Shown here in pieces: positions 54,137 to 61,702 of a stretch of 64,000 nt of DNA. The notes below the pieces were generated by a model. It worked only from the letters and a program-made list of their open reading frames with translations. It had not been told where the DNA came from and did no database searches. Position numbers and translations under genes: made by a program. The stretch is from the NCBI RefSeq assembly GCF_000620465.1, contig NZ_JIBE01000003.1:1302001-1366000 (forward strand). Reading direction: 5' to 3'. This DNA is from Ralstonia sp. UNC404CL21Col (lineage in GTDB: Bacteria; Pseudomonadota; Gammaproteobacteria; Burkholderiales; Burkholderiaceae). The number at the start of each line of letters is the position of its first letter. The first letter of the stretch is position 1.

Positions 54137-54541
54137 CTATGCCAATGCGATGGCTTCGACCTCTACTTGCAGACCGAAGTGGAGTGCCGGAACCGGCACG
54201 ACTGCGCGAGCGGGCCTGGTATCGCCGGCCCAGCGTGCGTAAATCTCGTTGAAGGTCGCCCATTGCCCGATATCGACGATATAGACACGGACTTGGACGA
54301 GCTTCGTTACATCGCTGCCGGCACCTGAGAGTGCAGCCGCCAAATTTGACAGCACCTGCTCAACCTGGACCTCAAACGGCTTGTCCGTGAGCTTTGTACC
54401 CGCTGCGTCGATCGGCAGTTGGCCCGACACGAACACCAGCCCATTGGCAATCGAAACATGGCTGTAGTGGCCGCCGGGAGATGCCATTCCGGAAGGATTT
54501 ACTGTCCGACGCGCTTGAGCGCCAGTGTCTTGCTGATCCAT
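54137..54541 (-). CDS. ridA: RidA-family enamine/imine deaminase
   Basis: This 134-residue YjgF/RidA-fold protein has GHYSHVSIANGLVFVSGQLP, EQVLSNLAAALSGAGSD and the family end RPARAVVPVPALHFGLQVEVEAIA, in which the arginine binds the carboxylate of the imine. It hydrolyses the reactive 2-imino acids made by amino-acid oxidases and PLP enzymes, which fits an operon with two flavoprotein oxidases. ATG 54541 (MDQQDTGAQ) is preferred; further upstream the frame enters the promoter. It is the first gene of operon C, divergent to lysR. Confidence 0.93.
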   Translation of the reverse strand: MDQQDTGAQARRTVNPSGMASPGGHYSHVSIANGLVFVSGQLPIDAAGTKLTDKPFEVQVEQVLSNLAAALSGAGSDVTKLVQVRVYIVDIGQWATFNEIYARWAGDTRPARAVVPVPALHFGLQVEVEAIALA

Positions 54542-54648
54542 GGAAACCCTAGAGGTAGAGGGACCGTCGCTAACTTGCGGCGCGCCTGAAAACCGTCGAA
54601 CTGCAGCCCCCAAGCCGCCCCGGGCCTTGGATATGGGGCGCTGCTGCC

Positions 54649-54732
54649 AAGCTCATGCGCCAAACTATAGAAAAATTTCTTTTTGTCGTGTTTAATATCC
54701 AATGAATACTTCATTAATAAGGTCTTAATGCT
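54649..54732 (+). promoter_or_regulatory. Conserved leader block, copy 2 (lysR promoter and start)
   Basis: This is the partner of 31481-31564. It covers the divergent region between ridA and lysR and runs up to the lysR start codon (54728-54730). The shared parts CAAACTATAGA, TTTTT and ATCCAAT are dense in T-N11-A type dyad bases, as LTTR sites are. It probably holds the autoregulatory site of the LysR protein and the promoter of operon C. Confidence 0.7.
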
Positions 54733-55648
54733 ACAACTAGAAGACATGCAGTTGCTTCGCGCGTTGGGAGTGTCACAATCGCTTGCCGCGGCCGCGAGGT
54801 TGCTGGACCTGACGCCGCCAGCGGTCACAGTGCGCCTTCAGCGGATCGAAGAGCGCATGGCATTACGCCTCGCCACGCGGGCCGCGAGAGGCATTTCGTT
54901 GACGGATGAAGGCCAGCGTCTTGTTCAGGAGGCAATCGATATCCTCGAGAGGATCGAATCCATTCCGTCACGCGTGTCCGGAGAGTCCAGCGGCGTCAGT
55001 GGCCATTTGCGCGTCGTGGCACCGTTCGGATTCGGTCGCGAATACATTGGTCCGCTGGTCCGTGACTTACACCGCTCGCATCCCAACCTCGCGATCTCCC
55101 TGATCCTGGTCGAAAGCCCGCTTGCAGCAGCGTCCGGGGCCGATGCCGTCGTATCCATCGGGCACGTCAAGGGGTCATCCTGGGTGGGACACTTCCTGGC
55201 CCCCAACGACCGTATTCTTTGTGCTAGCCCTGCGCTGGCGCGCAGTCTGTCTAAGCTCAAGCATCCATCGGAACTGACACGGTACGACTATCTGACATTG
55301 CGAGAGAACGACGAAGACGTGACTCGCCTGCGCTTCACTCAACACGATGCGGCGGGCAAACGCCTAAGCAAAGCGGTGACGGTTCGGTTGAACAGCGCGC
55401 TGTCGTCGAACGACGGCACTGTAGTAAGGGACTGGGCAGTCAACGGCCTCGGCGTCGTAGCGCGATCGGAATGGGATTGCGCACGGCTCATCGCAGAGGG
55501 AAAACTGGTCAAGGTACTTCCGGCGTGGCACCTTGAGCCCGCCCCGGTTATGGCGCTGACACCTACGCGACAAGGACTAACGATCCGTCAACGCGTATTT
55601 CTTGAAGCCGCGAAACAGGCCTTCAGTCCTGCGCCTTGGCGCAGTTGA
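54728..55648 (+). CDS. LysR-family regulator of the catabolic island
   Basis: This is a 306-residue LTTR. The winged helix is LLRALGVSQSLAAAARLLDLT followed by VRLQRIEERMALRLATRAARG; the effector domain has GVSGHLRVVAPFGFGREYIG. I start at ATG 54728 (MLQLEDMQLLRALG), which matches the aligned start in the duplicated leader; ATG 54683 lies further inside the promoter. It is divergent to ridA and operon C and is followed by a LysE exporter, the classic LysG-LysE layout. It probably controls both. Confidence 0.92.
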   Translation: MLQLEDMQLLRALGVSQSLAAAARLLDLTPPAVTVRLQRIEERMALRLATRAARGISLTDEGQRLVQEAIDILERIESIPSRVSGESSGVSGHLRVVAPFGFGREYIGPLVRDLHRSHPNLAISLILVESPLAAASGADAVVSIGHVKGSSWVGHFLAPNDRILCASPALARSLSKLKHPSELTRYDYLTLRENDEDVTRLRFTQHDAAGKRLSKAVTVRLNSALSSNDGTVVRDWAVNGLGVVARSEWDCARLIAEGKLVKVLPAWHLEPAPVMALTPTRQGLTIRQRVFLEAAKQAFSPAPWRS

Positions 55649-55845
55649 GACAGGTTTGCGCCAGAGTGCGCAAGCATATCTATTTATGCCTCGGATGTCG
55701 GTATAGCAGCTCCCTAGAGCGGAGACCGGGTGCAATGCTGCACATGTCTATGCTTCAATGCCTAACACCGCCCACAAATCCCGAGAACTCAGCAACTGAA
55801 CGCCGGCGTGATAAAGACGCGCGGCCGCGCCATAGGAGCCCTGCA

Positions 55846-56484
55846 ATGATTAACTTTTCCGTCTTGCCCTACTTTTTGCTAACGGTGGCGCTGGTTGTCG
55901 CCATACCCGGGCCCAACACCATCTATGTGTCGACGGCAAGCGCCAGCCAGGGCTTCAAGTTTGGTCTTGCGTCGTGCTTCGGCATCATGCTGGGAACACT
56001 CGTTCATGTGTCCTTTGCCGCAGTAGGCATCACCGCGCTGCTGATGGCGTCACCAACCCTTTTAGGCGTGACCAAATTGCTCGGGGCCTCTTACCTCATC
56101 TATTTGGGGGTCAAGTCGATCACCAAAACGGTCACCGATACCGATGCCGTTCGTCAAACCTCTCTCGGCCTGGGCGAATCCATCAAGAAGGGGTTCCTCG
56201 TCAATTTGCTGAACCCAAAGACTGCCCTTTTCATCGCCGCTTTCCTGCCCCAGTTTGTTGACCCCGCCTCTCGAAACATTCCCCTTCAAATCTTCTCTCT
56301 GGGCGTCATCCTGATCGTGATCGGCGGCCTCAGCGACATCCTTTACGCCGCAGCGGCCAGCAAGATTGGAAAGATGGTCGCCAACACTCGCAGGACGCGC
56401 AGCGTTGGAAAATATGTGACGGGGGTCATCTACATTGGGCTGGGCATCGTGGCCGCCACAACTTCGAACGGCTCAACGAAGTAG
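55846..56484 (+). CDS. LysE/RhtB-family amino-acid exporter
   Basis: This 212-residue membrane exporter has the signature VAIPGPNTIYVSTASASQG in helix 1, LLGASYLIYLGVKSI and the motif LLNPKTALFIAAFLPQF. RhtB-type homologs export homoserine, threonine and related amino acids, which fits an overflow valve for the catabolic island. ATG 55846 has AGGAG seven bases upstream. The 197 bases between lysR and this gene contain no further gene. Confidence 0.9.
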   Translation: MINFSVLPYFLLTVALVVAIPGPNTIYVSTASASQGFKFGLASCFGIMLGTLVHVSFAAVGITALLMASPTLLGVTKLLGASYLIYLGVKSITKTVTDTDAVRQTSLGLGESIKKGFLVNLLNPKTALFIAAFLPQFVDPASRNIPLQIFSLGVILIVIGGLSDILYAAAASKIGKMVANTRRTRSVGKYVTGVIYIGLGIVAATTSNGSTK

Positions 56485-56502
56485 CACCGACGGGAGCGGG
56501 GC

Positions 56503-56703
56503 ATGTGCTACTCCGCCCAGATCGAAGCCGACTATCGACGGTTCGTACACGAGTACGGCGCCATCATGTCGCTCGACGACTTCACGCGGATGGTGGTCGA
56601 GTACTTCGCCAACCCAACGGTGCGCGTCCCGAAGGCAATGACCGTGCATTTCCTCAAATCGCCCGAGACCGACGAAGAAAAGAAAATCGCCAGGGTCACC
56701 TGA
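56503..56703 (+). pseudogene. Truncated SRAP (YedK/HMCES-type) DNA-damage protein, N-terminus only
   Basis: This 66-codon frame starts MCYSAQIEADYRRFVHEYGA, the N-terminus of SRAP-family proteins, whose catalytic Cys2 forms a covalent link with abasic DNA. Cys2 is present. The family needs more than 200 residues with further active-site parts, and these are missing: the frame ends in KKIARVT and no continuation is found in any frame before the IS remnant. It is thus a stub, probably cut by the rearrangement at 56.7 kb, although it could still be translated. Confidence 0.7.
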
Positions 56704-56771
56704 ACTCGTGACCCTTACAATCGGCTGCCCCGCCGTGCCTTGCTGTTGGGGGGCGCGGCAGAAATCTTGAA

Positions 56772-57080
56772 CTGGTTACGCAAAGATTCCAAGGCTCCTG
56801 CGGTACTCGACTGGCTCAGAGAGCCCAGTGAAATCTTGATCCGCTTTTTTTTTTGTTACAGCGGATATAGGCGTCCAGAGCCTGGATGAACTGCTCGATG
56901 GTTGTGGACTGCCAGTTCCGAGGATAGAACAGTTCGGTTTTGAGCCGGCCGAAGCATCCTTCGCATGCCGCATTGTCAGGTTAGTAACCCTTGCGCGACA
57001 CGGAGCGCACCAGCTTCGCATCGGCAATGCGCGTCAATCAGCCTGGCCAGCGATAGTGGGCGCCACGGTTGGAGTGCACG
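56772..57080 (-). mobile_element. Remnant of an IS3-family transposase (OrfB C-terminus)
   Basis: On the minus strand the translation reads HSNRGAHYRWPG, stop, LTRIADAKLVRSVSRKGY, stop, then PDNAACEGCFGRLKTELFYP and STTIEQFIQALDAYIRC. This is the DDE integrase core end of IS3-family transposases, with the catalytic glutamate region CEGCFGRLKTE. Two in-frame stops and a frameshift at an A run (about 56850) show that it is dead; YRRSLGIFA is the end in another frame. No second end or inverted repeat pair is visible. Confidence 0.85.
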
Positions 57081-57083
57081 ACA

Positions 57084-57443
57084 GGCCGTGCGCTGCTGGA
57101 TGCAACCGTCTCGATTGCAGCAGCCGCCCGCGAAATCAAGGAACTCATCGAAGCATCTACCACCACGGTGGATGCCGGTTCCCAGCAGGCTGTGGAGATC
57201 AGGGGCCTTATGCATGAAGTTCGGACGTCGACCGGGCGCGTCTCGGAGATCGTGACAGAGATTGCTGCAGCGTCCGACGAGCAGACTAGAGGGATTGAGC
57301 AGGTGAATGTCGCGGTTGCGGAGATGGGCGAGGTAACTCAGCGGAACGCTGTACTCGTTGAGGAGGCTGCCGCTGCAGCAAACTCTCTGGAGGAGCAGGC
57401 CGATCTGCTCCGCAACAAGGTCTCGATCTTCAAACTGCAATAA
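57084..57443 (+). pseudogene. Fragment of a methyl-accepting chemotaxis protein, C-terminal part
   Basis: The frame encodes AAAREIKELIEASTTTVDAG, a helical stretch, and VLVEEAAAAANSLEEQADLL, which is the descending arm of an MCP signalling domain including the second methylation region. The sensor, membrane helices, HAMP domain and hairpin tip are absent, and the frame begins where the IS3 remnant ends. It is not a recent copy of the receptor at 26649-28442; the sequences differ clearly. A GC hairpin (GCGCTGCC with GGCAGCGC, about 57472-57494) follows. Confidence 0.8.
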
Positions 57444-57507
57444 CCGTAAATCGCATTATGAGCGCTGCCTGCGCCGCCGTATGGCGGGCAGCGCGGCGCA
57501 CACTTGG

Positions 57508-58434
57508 CTAGATCGAGAACACGGCTGAAGACCTGGTGTCGATGCTGGCGCGCTCATCTAGCTCTTCAAGTATGCGCGCACCCTCAGCAGGGTCTCTCGC
57601 TTCAATGAGGGACATTTTCTTTTGTGCGCTCATGAACCGAAGTCGCTCAAGAAGTTCCCGCGCGACCGCCTCCGCCTCCTTGGACAGGGACTCAGCAAGC
57701 GCAGCGGTGTTGACCAAGATGGATGGTTGCGCTGGAGCAGCATTGCGCAACAGCGTCGCCGCAATATCTAACTCGAACATCTTGCTCTCCGCCTCTTTCT
57801 GCAAGGCGAGCAAGTGGGACGCCGACTGCGGAAGGCTGGTCACTTGGACGAGATGCTGATTGTGTGCATAGTCAAGCGTAATCTCAGGGGCGCCAGGCCA
57901 TTCGACTTTCCGATTGAAGCGGGCGCGCCTTTCACTCTCCTCACGCGAGAATGCCGATCGCACCGATCGAAGAAACCGACTCGTAGGGACGGTGTTTCGC
58001 TGCACCGTTTCAAGCTCATCGACGTATGTGTCTCTCGTCCCAAACGCTGACAGCATCCGCACTGCAGTGTCTATCACCTGTGTTTTCGAGTATCCACGCA
58101 CACGGGCTTCTTTCCCCACGATAAAGCCATCGAACGGCGCCGATAGTTCCGCGAGGTGCGATCCGTCTAGCAATTGCTGATGAACGAATCGGGCAACGTG
58201 CTCGAGGATGCCATACGCCGACGCCGCTCTCTTGGCGCCAAGCATCGCCTTTAGTTGCTGCTGTCGAAACGCGATATGGGTGGATGCATCTCCCATGACG
58301 GGAGCTTCATACCGAAGAGCCACCACGGCAACAAATCGCTCACCGGTCGACTCGTTCGGCTGCCAGAGCAACGGCACCGCATGCGCAGCAAAAGGCGGCG
58401 CTCCCCAAACGCTCAATTCGTCGAAGTGTCCCAA
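57508..58434 (-). CDS. Unknown protein paired with the HipA-like kinase
   Basis: This 308-residue soluble protein has no motif I know. The N-terminal FAAHAVPLLWQPNESTGERFVAVVALRY recalls the start of DUF3037-type proteins (a strand, then E-x-h-N/VGVV-like), which are partners of HipA-like kinases. The C-terminal third is helical and charged (ESLSKEAEAVARELLERLRF). Its start overlaps the kinase gene by 22 bases, so the two are surely co-translated. A regulatory or substrate role for the kinase is inferred. Confidence 0.7.
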   Translation of the reverse strand: MGHFDELSVWGAPPFAAHAVPLLWQPNESTGERFVAVVALRYEAPVMGDASTHIAFRQQQLKAMLGAKRAASAYGILEHVARFVHQQLLDGSHLAELSAPFDGFIVGKEARVRGYSKTQVIDTAVRMLSAFGTRDTYVDELETVQRNTVPTSRFLRSVRSAFSREESERRARFNRKVEWPGAPEITLDYAHNQHLVQVTSLPQSASHLLALQKEAESKMFELDIAATLLRNAAPAQPSILVNTAALAESLSKEAEAVARELLERLRFMSAQKKMSLIEARDPAEGARILEELDERASIDTRSSAVFSI

Positions 58435-59324
58435 AGCGCCTCCGCATTCGGCTTCTTGAGCCGCGCCTCTATGTGTAATGCCAATGGTTCAAGACGCAAG
58501 GCGATCAAATCGACAATCAACGCTGCCATCTCGATCGTTTCAGATATCCGGCCCGGTGCCAAATGCCACTTCCTCATCTCGATCGCTAGGATCTTGAGCC
58601 TCTGCGCATGGCGGAGTAACCGCTGCGCTTCTTGCTCAACGCCGTGATCCTTTGGCCGGCGTTTGACCACCTGCTCAAGTAGCTGATTGACTTTCGCTGT
58701 GTGCTCGATGATCTGCGCCCTTGCCTGACTATCAGTGTCGATGGACGCATAGAGCTTCGAGAGGGGTTGAAGGGCTAGGTTGTGATCGAAAAGCCACCAT
58801 TTCGTCCCATCGAAAAGCAGATTCTGCACATGTCGATCAGGGTTGGCTACCAATTCGTCCCAAGCAGAGCCGGACGGCCCCACCTTCTCTTGACAGACTT
58901 GGTCCCAAATATACTCCGCCGCTTGTCCACCTTGATCTGCTCGTCGAGCAATGAATTGGTCTTCTGCTTGAAACAAGCTGCCAAAAAGCAAGACCGGGCC
59001 TGTTGTGAGGCCTACGGGGCGCGAAGGGAGATCATCAAGGTCCGCGAGGACAAGCGCAGGTCGGGGGACTGGAAGATTCAGAACCTGTGAAGCGAGCCCA
59101 CAGGCTAGTTCGATGTCAATCTGGCCGGCATTCGGCAAATGCTTAACGACAACAGGAATGCCAGGCTCGTCGGCTCGGGGCACTCCTGCTAGACCTTTCC
59201 AGGCATGGTTTAGATGCTTCCCGCGCAGTTTCTCCGCTACCCCTAGCAAGCGATAGATCGGAGGACGGGAAACCAGCTCCTGCAAATCAGCGGGAACACT
59301 CTTCTTCGGATTGCTCGTCGACAT
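58413..59324 (-). CDS. HipA-like protein kinase
   Basis: This is a 303-residue protein with a HipA/PI3K-like kinase core. The candidate ATP lysine is Lys61 in GIPVVVKHLPNAG. The catalytic loop is NPDRHVQNLLF (Asn161, Asp163, His165, Asn168), and the metal aspartate is Asp180 in WWLFDHNLAL. Related kinases act in toxin-antitoxin and phage-defence modules by phosphorylating tRNA synthetases or other targets. There is no HipB-type antitoxin; instead a 308-residue partner overlaps downstream. The length is shorter than HipA (about 440) and fits the HipA_2 group. Confidence 0.78.
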   Translation of the reverse strand: MSTSNPKKSVPADLQELVSRPPIYRLLGVAEKLRGKHLNHAWKGLAGVPRADEPGIPVVVKHLPNAGQIDIELACGLASQVLNLPVPRPALVLADLDDLPSRPVGLTTGPVLLFGSLFQAEDQFIARRADQGGQAAEYIWDQVCQEKVGPSGSAWDELVANPDRHVQNLLFDGTKWWLFDHNLALQPLSKLYASIDTDSQARAQIIEHTAKVNQLLEQVVKRRPKDHGVEQEAQRLLRHAQRLKILAIEMRKWHLAPGRISETIEMAALIVDLIALRLEPLALHIEARLKKPNAEALWDTSTN

Positions 59325-59658
59325 AGCTCACCCCCGTGAACTCTCCAAATATCGTCGCGAAACAACCGCTCGTCAAACCGGCCAAGCCGTTCTTCGATGC
59401 AATGACCTCGGAGATACGACAACGCAGTCCTGAGCAGATCGCGCGAATGGAAAGTGCTATGAGACTAATTAGAGAGGAACGGTCATGAGTGCGCGTTCCT
59501 GCTTCGGTGCGAGGAGTGATCTGGACAACCAGGTGGACAAATGACACTACAGAGCACGATACAGCAGCTCGACTAAACTTCCGTTGCTGGGCTACGGTTA
59601 GCCCATCCCAACGCATCGCGCGCGGGAGGCTCACGAGTGTCACGCACGTTTAGTAGCC
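59325..59658. other. Gene-poor stretch upstream of the HipA-like gene
   Basis: A 118-codon frame (minus strand, 59287-59643) overlaps the kinase start, has scattered rare residues and no ribosome site, and I do not accept it. The interval probably holds the promoter of the kinase gene, since the operon upstream ends in a terminator at 59659-59695. Confidence 0.45.
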
Positions 59659-59695
59659 AAAAGCAATCGAGGCCACCCCATTGGTGACCTCGATT
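59659..59695 (-). terminator. Terminator of the AAA/phosphoesterase/deaminase operon
   Basis: On the minus strand AATCGAGGTCACC and GGTGGCCTCGATT form a 13-bp stem with one mismatch around a 5-base loop, followed by GCTTTTGG. It lies just past the stop of the small gene at 59704. Confidence 0.72.
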
Positions 59696-59703
59696 CGTCG
59701 AAC

Positions 59704-59946
59704 TTAGAACTGCCACGCGCGACGTAGCACACGTTCCAGTAATTCCGCCTCTCGCTCCGATGCTCTCTTTCGCTCCCGGTCAGCGGCGCTTGGCAAATGC
59801 AGAATGTCTGCAGTCCTTACGGCGTTCGGCAGATGCTGACCGGCAGAGTGTTGCCCAAGAGCCCCAACCGTAACAGGCTCTTGAGGTGGTCCGAAATTGA
59901 GCGGCAGTTGCTTATCTCGATCCATGTTAACCCCGCAAGTGCTCAC
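59704..59946 (-). CDS. Small protein coupled to the dCTP deaminase gene
   Basis: This is a 73- to 80-residue protein. A GTG start (59946) overlaps the stop of the deaminase gene (GTGA); an ATG at 59925 is the alternative and gives MDRDKQLPLNFGPPQEPVTV. The C-terminus is a charged helix (RERKRASEREAELLERVLRR). No family is recognised. Tight coupling and a shared terminator suggest a role in the same module, for instance as a regulator of the deaminase. Confidence 0.6.
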   Translation of the reverse strand: MSTCGVNMDRDKQLPLNFGPPQEPVTVGALGQHSAGQHLPNAVRTADILHLPSAADRERKRASEREAELLERVLRRAWQF

Positions 59947-61577
59947 TTATCTTCGTCTGAGCCATCATTCTGGCCGGCGCTAGCGCCGACAGCAGGAGTG
60001 GCCTGTGGCTGGCGGGATTGTAGACTACGGACCGCCAAAGCCTCAAGCGTTGGAATCGCCTCGAGGGTGATGGCGGTTACAGGATACGCCGCCCGCACCC
60101 TCATCTTTCCGCTAACTGGGTCCTTTCGCCCTCCATCATGCGTGGAGAAAAATTTCAGAAAGCGAGAAGGCGCTACGCCATCGAAGGGCAAGATCCGGAC
60201 TTTTGTGCTGTCGCCTTCACGCTCCGTGATCGCGTCGGCATGCAACTTAGTCGCCAAGCTCTTTCGATATGGTTCGAGGAAGTACACCTCTGTAATTCCG
60301 GCCGCGACAATATGGCGCGCACATGAGTGGCAGGGGTAAGTGGTCACAAACAGCTTGCCGCCACGCACTTGGGAACCATGTACTGCGCCCGCGTTGAGCA
60401 ATGCGTGCATCTCGGCATGGACCGCCCTCGAAAATTCGATCAGCCCACGCAGTTGGCTGTCCCGGCGAATTATTTTGAAGGCGTCTTCTCGCTTGGCGTC
60501 ATCGATGATCCCGCCGACGACCATGCGATCCACCACGGCACTCGCGATGAGGTCCTTCTCCTCATCATTGAAGCAGTGACCTCCGTCTATGTTCCAGCAT
60601 CGGTGATCTCCATCAACAGAGTCAGCAACATCTTGGGCTTCGTAGAGGCCGCCAAACGGGCGAGGAACATCGTTCCAACCCACAGACAAGACTTCTCCTT
60701 TCTCGCCGATGAGCGCTGCTCCCACTTGGCGAGATAGGCATGCTGAGTTGCGCGCCGCAGAGTACGCCGCGTACATCGCACGCTCATTTGGTGTGGGCGT
60801 TGCAATACGTGTTCCAAGCATTAGATCAAGGAAGCGCTTGACCCTGGCGTGCAACTGCGAGTCTGTACCTGCGTCGGCACGAAGGAAGAAATCGGATTGA
60901 GGAAACGTGTCTCCCACTTGCTGCCCATAGTCGACCTCCTCTCCAGAATCACGATCGATTAATTGGTGGACGTGATCCCCCCTGTTGGTACGTTTCGACA
61001 ACTTCTCGATACGCATCTCAATAGGTGTGTAGACACCAATAACATGCAGCATGTCGCCATACACCGATCGCAGAAGTCGAAGTTCGTCAACGTTCTTGAT
61101 GGAATCGATGATGTGGCAACTCGGGATGGAGAAAATGGGCCTCAGATCCTCATCGGAGTCGGTTTCGTCGAAAAGACTAGCTTGCTCCTTACTGTGGTCT
61201 ACGTTCAGACCTTCGCGCGCGATAGTGATCTGGTTGATTGCGATCCGAGCAAGGTATGCATTGCCATGCTTCTTTCGCAACTCATTCCCTGCTTCGATTA
61301 GTTGCCTTGTTGAGCAGTTCTGGTTTTTAAGGCCAGCGAGTTCTCTGATCTCGTCGCTGAGGCGGATGATAGAGACATGCTCGTAGTTGTAATCCGTACC
61401 TTTGAGTAGCTTCTCGAATGTTTTTGCCACCTCATGCAGCGGCGTACCCATTGGCCCACACAGAGCAATCACAATCTCGGCGGTGCGAGATTTGTCTATC
61501 GCATTCTGGTCATCAAATGCTCCTGTGTTGCGAGGTGCCCTCTTCGACGTAAGCTCAACCAGGTTCGATTTCGACAT
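59943..61577 (-). CDS. Anti-phage dCTP/dCMP deaminase (DcdV/AvcD type)
   Basis: This 544-residue protein has two domains. The N-terminal nucleoside-kinase-like domain opens with EIVIALCGPMGTPLHEVAKT (residues 34-53). The C-terminal zinc deaminase domain has His387-Ala-Glu389 in VHAEMHALLNAG and Cys416/Cys419 in YPCHSCARHI. This fusion is that of the anti-phage deaminases that drain dCTP and dCMP during infection. The P-loop lacks the usual GK(S/T), so the kinase half may only bind nucleotides. ATG 61577 is preceded by a G run. It follows the phosphoesterase gene by 125 bases. In Vibrio a small RNA (AvcI) near the gene silences it; an equivalent here is not evident. Confidence 0.88.
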   Translation of the reverse strand: MSKSNLVELTSKRAPRNTGAFDDQNAIDKSRTAEIVIALCGPMGTPLHEVAKTFEKLLKGTDYNYEHVSIIRLSDEIRELAGLKNQNCSTRQLIEAGNELRKKHGNAYLARIAINQITIAREGLNVDHSKEQASLFDETDSDEDLRPIFSIPSCHIIDSIKNVDELRLLRSVYGDMLHVIGVYTPIEMRIEKLSKRTNRGDHVHQLIDRDSGEEVDYGQQVGDTFPQSDFFLRADAGTDSQLHARVKRFLDLMLGTRIATPTPNERAMYAAYSAARNSACLSRQVGAALIGEKGEVLSVGWNDVPRPFGGLYEAQDVADSVDGDHRCWNIDGGHCFNDEEKDLIASAVVDRMVVGGIIDDAKREDAFKIIRRDSQLRGLIEFSRAVHAEMHALLNAGAVHGSQVRGGKLFVTTYPCHSCARHIVAAGITEVYFLEPYRKSLATKLHADAITEREGDSTKVRILPFDGVAPSRFLKFFSTHDGGRKDPVSGKMRVRAAYPVTAITLEAIPTLEALAVRSLQSRQPQATPAVGASAGQNDGSDEDK

Positions 61578-61702
61578 GCCCCCCCCTTTAGGACTGATTT
61601 TTGAGGTTAAGCATAGCCTGAATCTGCTCGCCCTAGCGTGTGGTGATGGGGCGCCGCCGCGCAAGCCATTGCACCACTAGGCATGGGAACAGACTCACAC
61701 CC

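Noticed and set aside
58413-59324. Reading the kinase as an aminoglycoside phosphotransferase
   Set aside because: The loop is NPDRHxxN with a DHN metal motif, as in HipA-like kinases, not the HGDxxxxN of aminoglycoside kinases.
59287-59643. 118-codon minus-strand frame upstream of the HipA-like gene
   Set aside because: No ribosome site, odd composition and overlap with the kinase start; more likely promoter DNA.
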